A stretch of DNA of 64,000 nt from Synchiropus splendidus (GCF_027744825.2 NC_071347.1:21028001-21092000); one strand, 5' to 3'. Shown: positions 37,520 to 51,009, numbered from the stretch's first letter. Program-made: numbers and translations. The notes: generated from the sequence alone by a model not told the origin.

Positions 37520-39590
37520 ACTGTGACTTTCCTGCCAATTCCACCAATCACTGTAGCCTCCTTTCGGGCACCCTTCCACGTGGCATGTGCAGCATCATAT
37601 TCCCTCCCTCCCTGTTGAAGTCATATGCGACGGACGCCAAACGCTTACATTTGCCCACAAATATTGCCGCCAAGAGTCGTGATTCGGACGTGAAGGATTC
37701 TGAATTCATTCATAAATGTCCAAATTCCCATGATAGAAATGTAGAATAGATGGGACTAAAAAGCGGAACTGACTAGTACAGCGTCAACAGAACACTAACA
37801 ACTCCTCCCTCACACCGACAAACGTTCCCCACCTTTCCAACCTCCGTCAGTCTGCAGCCTTGTGAGGAGCTCCGTTACAAAACATTGAGCGCTCAATCAT
37901 CAAAGAGATTTTTTTTTTTAGCTTATCACATTTTATATTGAATATGTACATGTATTTATTTATTATTTTACCACATTATTTATTACAAACAAAGCATATT
38001 TTATTAAAATGCTGTAGCTTTTTTTTAGCTAAAAACTTAAAAAAGAATCGGCTGCAAAATGGGCTGCAACAATGAAAAATAAAAGGTAAATGTTTCTACA
38101 TAATTCTCTCACAGTGAACTAAGCATGACTATGAATCTTAACTACACTGAAGAAAACCTGACATGTGATTGTTCGTACATGCTAAATTAACGGACACAAA
38201 TCCATAATCATACGTTTGAAAGTCCGAGCACAGGTGGAGGATCATCTGAGTTGGTCCTGTTCATTCATCTTAACTTGCTGTATCCCTCATGGAAGCGTCG
38301 AGTCAAGTCAGGTTGTGTGGACTCATCGCTGCGTAGCAACTGTCGTGAGCACAGTCAGTCAATTTTAAAGCTTCCTATAGAAGGTCCGGCGACTGGGCCA
38401 AGTCTGTGCTTACACGCAGACAGCTGAACAAATTGGCCGACCCCTCCCTCCACGCAGTCCACTTCTGAGTCCCAGGTTCTGGTCCGTACCCCCCGCGCCC
38501 CCTTTCCTCTCCATCCCCAGCAGTGGTTAATTGAGCCCCTGCCAGGCCTCGCCCCTTTATTGCCACCATTCGTCAAAGACCTGAAGGCCTGAATAAAACC
38601 ACGGACCTCATACAAATGAAGAATCTCCCTCTCTCCCCATCCGTCCATCTCTTTATCGCTCTCTCTCAGCAAACACTTCTCGCCCCGGGCGACTCAAGGC
38701 AAACACCGCCTTGTCGAAAGAGCCGGCCAAGTTTGGGGGCGGTCAGTTCTGGAATAACGTCCCAAATCTCACGTAGTTATTTTCCAGTCCGGCGGATGGC
38801 GAGGAGCGCTTTCTCTGCCCTCAGTAAAAAGTGAAAGTGGTGTTCGCTGATCATTGTCTTGTTAGCGTCAGGTCAGTGGCCGGGTCAGTGCTGCCGTGTA
38901 AACCTAGCCCAAGTGGTGTTGCAGACCTCTGCACGACCTGAAGCCCTCAGTCTGAGGACAGGTGTGCAGTGGGGGAACATTGTCCGGCGCCGCACTCCAT
39001 CCAGTGTTGGGCTGTCATCAGCACATGTGCAGCTGCCGCCCCGCAGCCTACGCGCTGCAGATAAGGGAAACCATTAGACCGAGCAGCCACATTCTCTGTG
39101 GGGCTCTTTGTCTTCCAGCTGCAGACCTGGAGGAGCGCGAGGAATCGGCAGTGTGCTCACGCTGTACGAATTAGGTGGCTTGAGCTGCCATATGGACCCC
39201 GCGCTCATAGAGGGATGTTTGTTCTGGACAGAAACACAATCGTGCTTTCCTCTGGCTGCGAAAACTCTAGTGATAGACCAGAACTTTAAATGTAAAGAAG
39301 GCTGTAGCAGGTAAGTCGTGTCTTTATAGGCAGGAAGCATCTGGACCAGGAAGCATTAAGGCTGACCTGAAACAAGACCTCTGAATTAAACAGTCTCTCT
39401 GCCCGATCAGATGTTCCCTTTACAAATGGTTCTGGAACTTTAACCCTGCAAAACCTGAGTAGAAATTTGGGTTGTCATGACACTAAAACAAAAACTGATA
39501 CTCAATACAAATACTTTTTACTAATAGTCATTGTTAAAATGGCATCGAAAAAAAAATGTTTACTGGATAAACAACCACAGATCAATGAAA
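37520..39590. other. intronic block, no gene
   Basis: 37905-38100 is A/T-rich. 38680-38790 looks unique and GC-rich. The segments 39100-39310 are open in two frames but carry no recognisable domain. Confidence 0.5.
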
Positions 39591-39594
39591 TATC

Positions 39595-39945
39595 GTCAAT
39601 TCTGGACTATAGAGCGCAGCGTAATATTAGCCATGCCCACTAGATTGAACGAGGGAAATAGATCTTGTTCATCCATAGGCTGCAGCGATCACTGCACACT
39701 CCAGCGGATGCAGTGTTCCTGTAGAAAGGCTTCAAAATGCATGAGGATCACTTGTAAACCAGTTTGGAAAACGGGCTGCAGCATGGAGACTGTCTCATGA
39801 AACAAACTGGGAAATGTTCTGAACGTGAATCATCAACTCCGCACATCTTTTATTGACATTACAATGCGCTGTTTTCGCCACAGCCAGTTCCTGGAGCGTA
39901 GATGAAAAGCAGCAGTTGAGCTCAGCTGTGGTGTCGGAACTGTCT
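39595..39945 (-). mobile_element. TIR transposon (MITE-like), copy C, rearranged
   Basis: The plus strand starts attctggactatagagcgca, like the left of copy D, and tracks copy D through catgaggatcactt and catcaactccgcacatcttt. It then carries aatgcgctgttttcg and aaaagcagcagttgagctca gctgtggtgtcgg in the opposite orientation to copy D. The far end is missing. It is therefore a truncated copy with an inverted core. Confidence 0.75.
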
Positions 39946-39959
39946 CCCACTTCATGCCG

Positions 39960-41335
39960 CTGTTCTTCATTGAAGCAGCACAATGTCCTCAGGTCAACGT
40001 TCAGTCCCTGCTGCCCACAAAATCCTTGTACACTGGGTGGGGACACAAGCCGGGCCGTGCCTGGGACAAACGTACCTGGACCTCCACCTGGCATCAAAAT
40101 TGTCTGTGAATGCAAGTGATCTTGGTTCAAGACTGTACAAAAGAACTAAGTAGAAACTAGAACCACAAAGGTTGCTTCAGTGCTCGCATGATGAGTGTTG
40201 GTGTATGGCAACAGTTGGCCGTGTCATATCTATAGTCATGCATGTATGTGTCGCTCCGCCCTGCAGGGGGCTGTGCCCCTGTGCCGTGGTCTTTGTTGTG
40301 AGTGCAAAGCCAAGAGTCAGTCCTGTGGGAACCAACCCAGCTTCACTCCTCTCTCTCCCACGCTGACACTCTCATCCCATCCTACGGACCTCACCCCTGC
40401 GATCAGGAGGTGCGGCGCTGTGGGAAAACTCACACGCTGACAGAGGAAGGATGTAGGTGGTTTGAAGCACAATCTCTGCGTCGGGCCAGAGGTTTGTGTC
40501 CAGGCTGCAGGGAGAGTTTAGTGGAGGACATGACTCTCATTTGGAGGTGGACACACAGAGTGAATACTGGCAGACGCTGACCGTCACATCCAGAACAAGT
40601 TGCTTTGTGTCTTCAGGTTTGTTCAGACGTCCTTCACTGTGCAGCCTGATTTTGGAAACAAGAACAAGAGGCTTGAAATGACTTACGACAAGCTAGACTC
40701 AGCGCAGCATCGTGCTCATGGCTACACAGTGAAACCATACTTAGGAGCTGGGAGATGAATGTCACGTGACCTTGCTTGTGTTTGTGGTGCTGCCACACGC
40801 GCATGGATTCTTGTTGCTATTGTTGATCAGGCACAGTGGTGAGATGGACTGGAGGGAAGTTTTGGTTTTAAGTTTTTAAGTTTTGATCATCAGCCACCAC
40901 CAAGTGCATGCCATCTGTCGGACTGTGCTCCACTCACAGAGGCCAGACCCGGACCAGGGGGTCCCGTGGTCCCATACCCCTGCATGCAGACAAGAGCTCG
41001 GGGAGCCAGAGTTGATGAGGGACGGAGCTCCAGCACCATTGTGGTGTTCAGAGTGGGAGTTTTGGGGGAGTTAAGTCTTTGTGTCGGTGAATGGAAGAGT
41101 GAAACACTAGCATCTCCCCCTCCTCAATAACCCCCCCCACCCCATCCATGCTGGATATCTGTATGTTTTAGGTGGGCCATTTCACGGGCCCCCCGGCCCC
41201 TGTTCATGGACCCCCGCGACAGATACCATCAATTACGGGACGGGGTCCTTGGTCACCATATGGCTGCTGGCTGTATAAGACGAGACCTCGCTCTCTTCGC
41301 AGCAGCCTGCAGACGCTCGAGAGGCTCTCAGAGAT
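39960..41335. other. intronic block, no gene
   Basis: Ordinary sequence. 41165-41300 is unique-looking and GC-rich directly before the GT microsatellite. ORFs overlap in three frames without family matches. Confidence 0.45.
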
Positions 41336-41338
41336 GAT

Positions 41339-41363
41339 GTGTGTGTGTGTGTGTGTGTGTGTG
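41339..41363. repeat. (GT)n microsatellite
   Basis: Twenty-five bases of alternating g and t. Confidence 0.95.
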
Positions 41364-41369
41364 CGCCAT

Positions 41370-44300
41370 GCTGCGTGGCGTAATAGGGTTGTCTTGTATT
41401 ACAGGGCGGCCCAAGTGTCAGAGGTCAGGGTAGAGTTACAGGATTGAGTGATACCTTTGTGTGTCTGTGTGCTCTACTTTACAGGGGACACTTTCAGTTT
41501 GTCGATGATTTACTGCATTCATTACAGCGCTTCCATTACCACTCTACAACTGATGAACTAGAGGGGTTCATGCATAAATCTGCATCACATCATTGTCTAG
41601 ATGTGTTGGCATGGTGGTGTCTTCATCAGTTACTGAACGAAGACTGCGGAGGTTTCAGAACCAGAAGCACACATCACTCTACACAAGTGTCACGCTGCAG
41701 AAGCATCATGGTACCGTAGCATTTGGCTCTGCTGTTGACCACCTCAACTTCAGTCTGGGACTAGGTATAGATTAGTCTTCAAAATAATACATTGCAATAT
41801 GTTTATCGAGTTTTACTCTGAAGTCTTACGGTGAAAGATGAGCTCACCTGATCCCTGAAAGCATGGCCAAGGTCGTGTGAAAGTGCAAACAGCAGTGAAA
41901 TATTTTGACTCGCCGATCCATGGTCGACACGCTAAGACCTGTTTAAAGTCAAATATATTGCAAGCATGTGGTTTACTGTCCTCTTCAAATGGCCATGGCG
42001 CACAAACTATTGCGCAATGTTCCAGTGTCCTTGTTGCAGTGGACTTGGTGTAGCGTGGTGGCAGTGTTCAGTGGAACAGAAACGGTTACAAGATGAGTGT
42101 TGACTTGTCATTGAAGAGCTTGACAAATCCACACGCTAAACACTGCAGAGAACAAGATGACCACACTACTCTACTGAGCCAATCGTTTCCCAGGGTTCTG
42201 TGTCTCTGAGCACCTTGACGATCAGTGTGCCACACTCAAAACCAAAATAAAAAAACCTAACCTAACAGGTTGTCTAAAGGTTGTGGGATTTCAAAACACC
42301 GTTCAAAGCTGTGTGTGCTGTTCAAAAGTTGACCTGCAATATGGCGGTGGATTCTCCTAATTGACAGATTGGTTCTTGGCTTTGTTCCCTGCTAGTTGAA
42401 CTGTTTCCGGACACTCAACCGAGCGCGTCTGTTGGGGATGGGAGAGATGCCACTGCCGCTCACATTCATTAACAGTAAACAGCTCTGCTGGTGAGCGAGC
42501 AGAGAGAGAGAGAGGGAGATGTTTCTGTTTGATATACAACGTGAGAAAGAGCCAACAGGAAAAACAAGGAAACATCTGGGTGATTAATCTTACGGAAGGG
42601 AAGAAAACATGGGGGGTTCATGCTGCCAGCGGCTCACAGTCGCATTCTTGGACGCTGACATTTACTAAACACTCACATGGCGCAGAGTGTCCTTGTTAGC
42701 ATGCACTTACTCCTGGTGTGCTGAGTCACAGTCGCTGGTTTCTATGGCTACCCAGGCAAGATGCATTACTCAGCAGGTTTTGAGAGCACAGAAGTAGACG
42801 AAATAGGTCCTTTTGAGGTTGACTTTTACAGAGGAGAAACCACTTCCTTTCTTCTGAATCCAAAGCAGACTGAGATATGCGAAGCAGATCCTTTGAAAAT
42901 TCTACCCAGCAGTATATTGTGAGCATCAAAGGCGACAGACAAGATGATCATGAATAGCAACAGCTCCTGAAGACACCAGCTACATCGCTAGACAAGATCT
43001 GACTCAACTGTTTTCAGTGACTATTGAGGGAGAGACTGCCTGAAAGTCCAAAGAAAAAGCCCAAAATAGCATGGACTCACATGAGGAAGCAAGTCCGTTG
43101 GAAGGAGGATCTGGCAATAATGAAGTTTTTGAGCCAAACTGTGAAGACAATATCTTGGTCTTCAGGTCCTTTTAAGGAGTTGGATAATCGCAGTGCATTT
43201 TTGGTCTGGCACCTTGTCATCCATCACCTCACAAGTCAACACGGAAGGCCTGTAAATGGCATCAGAGATAATCGCTTCTATGATGGAGGAAGTCATCTCT
43301 CACTGAGCTCTTTGATGTTTTAAAATATTGTCGTATGATTCTATTGTTCGAGTCGTGACCCGAGCCCGTGACAGTAACTAAGAGTCTGACATGGACATCC
43401 ATCATTCAGCTTTCATCTTGGCACAACTGGGCCGAACATGAACCACTTAGCGCCCCATTACTGCCTGACTTCAGATCGAGACTTTGATGTTCTTTGTTTG
43501 CCTTGGTTTCGGACCAGTCTCCATTGATGTTTATGAAATTGTGTGATTTTCCTGTAACAGACTCGTGTCTAATACGGTGAAGCCATACGTGGCTGAAAAG
43601 CACAGTGGGCTTTGGTCCAGATCCCTTTGTTTCAGGGGCTTCCTCTCAGTCGGGTCAGCATTAGAGCACGTCTCTCGTGAGCCACGCTAACAACAGTCTT
43701 GCACACACGCCACACACTAGTGTTCATGCACGGCGAGCTGAGGAGCAGGAGTTTGCTGAAGGTATTTAGAAACAAAACACTCGTACAGAGGCAGGAAGTG
43801 CAGCGAGTGGTAGCTGCCTGCCAAGTTAAACCTCTCCTGTGTGTCAAGAGACCAGAGCCTTTATGAATGTCCAAGCACTTACCCAGTGTGTGTGTGTGTG
43901 CGCGCATGTGCAGAAACTGTATGTGTGTTAATCCAGGATGTACGTGCCCTTAAAAACTTGTGCTCCAGTAAGACCTTCATTGTTATTTGTCTTACAATAC
44001 AAAAGAATAAGTTCCATTGCCTTAATCCTTCTTCCAGCACCATGAAAGAACTGTAGTCTTGCTCAAGGGTAACCTGCTTCTAGATCCAAAATCTACTGTA
44101 ACAGTGAAAGCTGCTGCCATGCTGACGCCATAAAGCTAGCGCAAATAACCACTTCACTACCAATTGATTTCTTGGTCGCAGTCGCCGGTATTAAGCTCCG
44201 TTGTTTCCTTTAAAGTTTTCCTGTCAAGTATTTGTGCTGCATCAGCAGAAGAATGATTTTCGATGGCACAAACATGATTTGTGTTGACAAACTGAGACCG

Positions 44301-47300
44301 ATATTTTGGCGCTTGAGCAACTCTGGAATGTCTGGTTTTGCTCAGGGTCTAGCTGGCGGTATGAAGCAGTAGAAGTGTGTGCGAGTGATGCGGAATGTGC
44401 CAGATATTGGTGTATGCCGGGCCAAGACACACTCGCCGGCATCATGGGTGAAGAGTGGAGAGCGAGAGGGAGAAGATGCCGGGACTCTCATTTGCTCCAG
44501 GGTGGAGGAGGAGCATTCTGGAGCAGGAGAAGATGGCATGGGCGTGGCACCGGTCACTGCCGCAGAGTACTTGGAGATCTAGCCGCGGGGCGGTGTAGCC
44601 ACAACCTGAAAAGACGTTTGGTGCTTGACACAATTCTCTGAAACAGCGGCGGAGTAAAGGAGTGGTGCAAGCCGACGGTGCCACAGAAGTCAGGTTCATA
44701 AAAGATAAAACGACTTTACTTTTGTTTTATTCCTCGCTGCCTTGAGCAACATGCACAAGTGAGCTCATGGGCTGCTCTCACACACCTGGGCTCGCTCCTG
44801 AGCTGCTGGTCCGTCGCTACAACAACTCTCCCACAGAGGATGTGGACCTGAAAATCCCCACTTCCCCTCCTAGTCCCCCTAAAGCGCTCTCCATTCCTGT
44901 CCTTTCATGGGGACCAAAGATGAATCCGTCCGGTCGCACGCTGTGCAAAAGCAGGCGGTCTGGTTCGGGGGACAGCTCTGGGCCGCCACCAGGCTAGATT
45001 GTTATCAGTGGGTAATCCCCCACTCAGACCAGGCAGCGACGCTTCCACTCGGGCGCCTCTGCACTTTCTGTAAGTGAGCGCTTCATTGTCCCGGAAGTGA
45101 CCTTCACATGAACTCCATTCCAAGTTGGCTGGTGTAACCATGTAGACCTGTGCCCGGGGGTGTATTTGTCACTCCCTGAGGTCGGACTGCACACGCTTCC
45201 CCACCGCACACTGACTCCTTATCCTCGTCCAGTGTGACCAAGACACTCACACAGTTCACATTGATACTGCAGTGTAGGACTTAATGGACGAGATATAACT
45301 ACCTGTAGATCTTTATCCTCTGAACCCCTGGTTTTGGTACCGCAAGCTACAGGCTTCACACTGAGATGTAGCTTTAGTTCTTGCTCGGGTCAGGTCGGTC
45401 AGAGTCCAAAATAGCTGTGATCACTGCAGCCCTTCACTCGAGACATGGTTTGGCAAATATATGCGTCAGAGGGTTATTTTCCATCTTCAGAAAGTGGCTT
45501 GCAAAGTCACAGGACACAGGAGTTTCTCCGCCACAGATACAATCATGGGATGTGTTTGTCCAAACCGGGCCTCACAGGATCCATATCATTGTGTGCGTAA
45601 AGTGGCGCTCAGTCTGGCGTGTTACTTTAAGCAAATCCCTGCTCTTCCTATCTGGGACAGACGACGCCTTCACCGGCGCTGTCCGGCCCGCTTGGGGCGG
45701 AAAATGTACAATAAATGCAGAACAGAGGTCAGTCGAAGTCATGTGATCCGGCCCTCGCATCATGTTTTTGTCCCTAATTGTTTGTCATCACATGTTTTGC
45801 TTCACTTAGGGAGCACGGATTTTCTCAAACATCCGTCACGTCTTCTTAAATCTAAGTTCTGCAGAAGTGCTTTTGTGTCCTGGATCCCGTCCGCAGGGTT
45901 TGTACGGCGCAAGCACATCTGTCTTTTATTTGGACACAATAGTCGACTTTTACCAGATAAAATCAGGGACTTGTGATATTGGTTATAAATCTCGGCTCCC
46001 TGCAGTCGCGGAAGGAACGCTGACACTGATCTTGTGTGGGAAAGCTTCACAAACAGAGATGATGGCGATAGATGTGTTTCAGAACCCTCGGCTGGATTCA
46101 CAGGATCCCACCAGAAACGCTCTTAATCCTGCTCCATGGCTTTCATCTTCTGCCAGAATATAAGTCGCACGTTGTCTCAGATTAGGTGACCAAGTTTTCA
46201 CGATGTTTTTCCTGAACTGTTAGCAGTGGTTAAACCGTTAGCGATCACAGCATGTTAAAGACGGGAAAGAAACGCTGTCCTGTACTCCAGTGTAACTGGA
46301 GTTTGTCGCGCAGTAGTGAGACTGTCGCAGACGGGTTCATGAGTTATGATGTCACTCGCCACAATCCACTGTCAGAGGACAGAAGGAGAGAAGTTGTGTA
46401 CATTCAAAACAACATTTAACACTCAACAAGTGTTAAAAACACTTAGCTTACATTTTGTTCCCGTATTTTAAAATTGTATTTACAATGATCCAGTCAGCCA
46501 TGTCACTGTACTTGCCATATACCTGACTGGTCTTTAAGGTAGTCTATCTAAGTAGTTGTTCATTGCAGTTGTTAGTTTCATCAAAAAAAGAAAGCTGAAT
46601 GAGAAAATTATTTTAAATATAATGTAACATGTAATCAAAAAAAGAACGTGACCATTGTTTAAAAAAACAAAACATGCCAACGCTTACACAGAATAACACT
46701 GTTGAATAGCTTATTTAATTTTAAAATATTGCAATATTGTACTGAGGAAAGATTTCAAAAACATTCCAAAACTTGAGGAATTTGACACCTTGGAATAAAA
46801 CAGTTAACTCATAATTTAAAAAAATATAAATTAGTACTTAACGATAAAAAAATAACTTTTCGATACGAAAACTAACAAAAAACCTGAGCGATTCATTGAC
46901 TACTGGATGTTCTTTTATGAGAAATATGAAGACAAAATGCACACAAAGCTGGATGTTGAATGCCACCATCACTGTGTTGTTCAGTCTAAAGCACTAGTTC
47001 AATCCCTGACTTGAAAATGCTGAGCGGCACCACAAATCTAGTCAAACAATTATGCATGGCAGCCTGTACGTGTCTCCTCTGATCTGTGCAGATGTGAGCG
47101 TTTACGCGTGTGTCGGTGCTCGCTGTGAACATGTGTCGGCCAGTGTGAGCGGTGAAATGGATTTTCCAGGGGCCACCAACTGCTGGCCCATGTGCCGACG
47201 CTTCTCTGCGGCACTATATTGGCCGTGACGGCGCCCATGTGGGAGCCAGCGGCACCTGCTGCTGCGTAAACACACCTGCAGCGCGGCAGTGGAAACAACC

Positions 47301-47510
47301 GGCGTGGAAAACAACAGAGGCGGGAACAAAGGGCCGCTCAAAGCATCGGGCGCTTTTCCTCAGTTAGAAGCAAACAAACTTAGAAACCTGTCTCACCAAT
47401 GAAAGGCAAGGTAAACCTTTAATGACTGAAGAGGGGCGGCCATATTGTGATGCAAAACATTCATGACCACCAAGCAAGAAATGGGCAGTGACAGGGCTGG
47501 GTATAAAGTG
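41370..47510. other. intronic block, no gene
   Basis: This 6.1-kb stretch has the longest single-frame ORF of the window (171 codons at 45461-45976), but its translation has no recognisable domain and other frames are equally open. 46560-46880 is A-rich decayed simple sequence. A TG run lies near 43887-43900. No exon, RNA gene or transposon is recognised. Confidence 0.5.
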
Positions 47511-47517
47511 AATATAT

Positions 47518-48033
47518 AGTAAAGTCCAGACGATAGAGCACAGCAGAATATTAGCCACGCCCACTACATTTAAAAAGGAAAAGTGATCTTGTTCATCCAT
47601 AAGCTACAGCGGTCTATAAGTCGTGGGTGCAGTGGTGCTGTCTGCACCTTAGAAAGGTCAGTGGTGCTTCAAAGTGCATGAGGATCACTTCTAAACTAGT
47701 TTGGAAAACAGGCTCCAATATGGAGACTGACTCATGAAACAAAATGGGCAATGTTCTGAACTGGAATCATCAACTCCTCACATCTGTTATTAACATTTTA
47801 TTGACACTGTTTTCACCCACGTGTCCCCGACACCACAGTTGGTCTCAGCTGCTGCTTCTCGTCTCTGCTCCTCCCGCAGATCGGCTCTGTGGGCGGAGCT
47901 GCGGACACGTGGGCAAAAACAGCACATTTTGAGCACTTCAAGGTCAATAAAACACCTGTGATTTCATCGGTTTGATGTGACAATATTTTCGCAGCATGAC
48001 ACTCTTTGGCCTGTAAAAATCCATGTATTAGCA
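47518..48033 (-). mobile_element. TIR transposon (MITE-like), copy D
   Basis: The plus strand starts gtaaagtccagacgatagag, a decayed terminus, and ends ctgtaaaaatccatgtatta, the reverse of the left arm of copies A and B (atatatggatttttacag). Inside, ctgttttcacccacgtgtcc and ggacacgtgggcaaaaacag form long internal inverted arms around an about 85-bp core. The outermost left-end sequence is lost. Confidence 0.8.
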
Positions 48034-48221
48034 ACGAGATAAATACTGTATAAATACAGACAGACCAAATGAATCAAGTGCCACTTCATCATTTTTGTGT
48101 TTATCATTGTAAAACTGCGAAAAACCTCATTTATAGTGATGAAATGCAATGCATCTTTTTCTAATATCGAAATCAATGACATTTTAAAACAATGTTAGAG
48201 CCACATTCCATTCAGAAAGAC

Positions 48222-48236
48222 ATATATATATATATG

Positions 48237-48272
<36 letters not shown>
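48222..48272. repeat. (TA)n microsatellite
   Basis: About 51 bp of alternating t and a, interrupted at g48236 and c48249. It is likely to form a cruciform or slippage-prone tract. Confidence 0.95.
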
Positions 48273-48279
48273 CAGCAGG

Positions 48280-49660
48280 TGGTTGGTCACACGTGGTGAG
48301 AATTGGCCTGAGACTTTTCAGGGGAGAGGGGAGTCTGGGTGTCCATCCTGCGGCTGCTGCCCCCGTGACCTGACCTGATGGCTGCAACTCTACGAAAAAC
48401 TTCTGTGCACCTCACTGCTATTGACTATTTTCAACCTTATGAATCTGTTCTTTTCTTGCCTCTAGTTGCCCAAAGATTTGGGGATTTCAGTTTTGTTTGT
48501 AGAACAAAGCTATTTAAAGCCACCCTATAATTCCACTCCAAACCAGTGCGATGGATTAGCTTGCAGCCGCAGCAACATAGTTGTTTGGTCCTCGTTCGAT
48601 TCAGATCAGTTCCAGCACGAGAGCTTGACTGTGGTGCCACGACTCAAGCTGGACGAGCGGTGGAGAGAGCAAACAAGCCGATGATTGATTGTTCTACTCA
48701 GAGACCGCAGTAAACAAAGCAGCGGCCACAAAGAGCTGCGCGGCTGCACCGTGACTAAAAAGCTTGTAAAACACACCCAAACTTCTGACACACGCTTCAC
48801 AACAACTAAAAATGAAACGCTGCTGCAAAGAGGCGCTTGTACAGTCAGAAAACATGTCTCACTGAGTCCACTGGAGCCCAGTTGGCGTCCGGCGGAGGCT
48901 GCGGAGGAAAATATGAAATCTGAGCGGCCACTTTTGCGTCCAGCGCGGAGTTGAACTTCCAGAGTAACTGGAGAGGATCCGTGCTGAAGAGGAAGCGTTG
49001 CTTGTCTTCAGATGGAAAGAGAAACAAGCGCTCCACACCCTCATTCTCCTCTGCGGTCGGGGGCTCCTCCGTGGAGCTCAGCTGCTTTTCCAGTTGTCAT
49101 GAGGAGACTCGGCGTTCATTCATCAGCCGCAGACATGTGATCTCTGGCTCTGCTCAGCGCATGAAAGTGGAGGCAGGGCCGATTAAACGGAATCATGGAA
49201 TCCGAGAGGGAGGCATGAATAAGACATGAGCCGCTGATTGGACACAAACTCATAAGAGCACTGTAACCAAATCTGCCTCCATCATCGCGATGGCATCTCA
49301 TACCTGCCTTGCTCGTGGGTCGCGGTCGCAGTGTTATGATTATATTTGCCCTAAACTTCATCCTCAGCCAGTCGATGATCAGAAAATGACTTGTGCAGTT
49401 TGAGATTCACAACTCGCCCGAAGTATTTCCCCCGGCCTCTGCGACTGGTCCGTCATCTGAATCCAGTCTCTAGCCGCGAATCATCGTCCACTCTCGTCTG
49501 TCCGCGCCGCTTCAGCCCCAGAAACCTGGTAATTACTGTACTTAGCTCCCGCCTGGCGGTCACCTGGGTAGCCGCGCAGGTATTTCTGCTGCACTGGGTA
49601 ATTTTCATTTTATACCAGAGGCGGGATAAATATTTGCATTCCACCGCGCGGCGAGACGCC
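48280..49660. other. intronic block, no gene
   Basis: 48680-49200 is mixed. 49395-49660 is GC-rich then AT-rich and unique-looking, with an octamer-like atttgcat at 49631-49638. No exon is recognised. Confidence 0.45.
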
Positions 49661-49667
49661 TCACAGG

Positions 49668-49745
49668 CCTACACACTTGTACTGCTGTCTTTGTGAGGAC
49701 CTGCCTTTGCCATAACCTTTTCCCCATCCAAAGCAAACCAGGAGT
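49668..49745 (-). repeat. dispersed repeat, family 2, partial copy
   Basis: Its reverse complement contains ggatggggaaaaggttatgg and tcctcacaaagacagcagta, matching the end of the copy at 35097-35362. Together with 50105-50312 it may be one element split by about 360 bp of other sequence. Confidence 0.5.
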
Positions 49746-50104
49746 CTGAAAACTGGATTGACTGGCCCACAAGAGGCAAGGTCTGGGATGGGATCCGGGG
49801 GTTCTCATGTGCTTTTGCCGCTTGTCATTGGCCATTTTGCTTCATCTGATGTTGCTCATTTGCATTGAAAGAATCTTGGTTGGTAGCTCAACTTTGTGTC
49901 AACCTCTGTTGAACCGGCTCCTTTAAAAAAACGTCATGGTCTTGAGACATCCTATCATGCATTGCAGGGCTGACACGTCTCACTAAATTTCTGTTTCTTT
50001 TTTATCATTCTGTACAGGTGACATCTGGTCATATTGTCAAAATCAGATGGCAGCGTTTTGGTAACGTTAATGTAACAAAGGTACTTCCAAGGTAAAGCCT
50101 AACA

Positions 50105-50312
50105 TTAGAGTGCATTTATACAGTGTGTTGGACACCAAGTGACCGGCCACAAAACTTCATTCTGAGAACAGCAAATGGCCCACAGACCATGAATTTGAGA
50201 GCCCAGCTCTGAAACAAACTTAGTATTTTGAAATATCATCCTCCAATTGAGCCTTAAACTTGGAGTGTTTCCATGAATTGGTCCCCACAAGTATATCTGT
50301 ACAAGGTCTTAC
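50105..50312 (-). repeat. dispersed repeat, family 2, copy 2
   Basis: The plus strand has ccaattgagccttaaacttg and gaattggtccccacaagtat. Their reverse complements match 35100-35215 in the same order (atacttgtggggaccaattc, then tttaaggctcaatt). Confidence 0.7.
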
Positions 50313-50314
50313 AC

Positions 50315-51005
50315 ACTCACGACTACTGCTACTGGGCCTCATGAGGCAGGTGATATCATGGTCAGGGTGTGTGTGTCAGGTGTAGCGGACCACTCCGCAC
50401 ACGAGAGGAAAGGAGTCACTTCCTCCTCAGACTTTGATGTCAAGACCAATTTCCTTTAGGAGAAGCAGGAAAGGAAAGAAAACATGCTCTTTTTTAGTGT
50501 GCTGACTTTATTTTGGCTGGAGGCCGTGTTCTCATTACACGCGGACTTGAGACGGTGCCAGGCCAGAGATTACGTGAACTCACCCGCCAGGAGACGCTTC
50601 ATACATCAGCGTTATGTCCACACCAGTCAACCAAACTGCTTCTCGAGGCGACGCATGAATTCAGTTTCGTGGGTTTGTTTATGCTCCTATTTTGGCCATA
50701 AAAGTTGAGGCTGGTGATGTCATCGCCATGAGTGTGTGGAGGCTGTTATTATCATACTTCTGTGTTTCTGAGTTCATTTCACTTGGATCTGGCTTTACGT
50801 ATTGATGATAATCGGCAGTGTTGTTAAGGCCACTCTTTAGTCAGTCAGCCACTGTTGAGTTCACACTGGAGTGCTGAAGCAGATGGACCTAGAACCCCTG
50901 GGTTTTTGGGTCACCTTCGAGATCTCCATCCACAGAGTAGATACCATATTTGACTTGTACATATTTGAGGAGTAAAGAGGATATACAGGCGAAGCTCTAG
51001 GGAAG
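50315..51005. other. intronic block, no gene
   Basis: Nothing recognised. A 74-codon ORF at 50484-50708 opens with a hydrophobic stretch but has no acceptor/donor context or family match. Confidence 0.5.
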
Positions 51006-51009
51006 AGGA

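Noticed and set aside
44767..44997. 76-codon ORF rich in Pro and Ser
   Set aside because: It looks protein-like in composition but has no acceptor/donor pair that fits the kcnq1 frame and no recognisable homology.
45461..45976. 171-codon plus-strand ORF, the longest in the window
   Set aside because: No recognisable domain, overlapping ORFs in other frames and strands, and no splice or promoter context. Consistent with chance in a 64-kb window.
50484..50708. ORF with a hydrophobic, signal-peptide-like start
   Set aside because: Short, isolated, not conserved in any way I can see. Hydrophobic starts arise often by chance.
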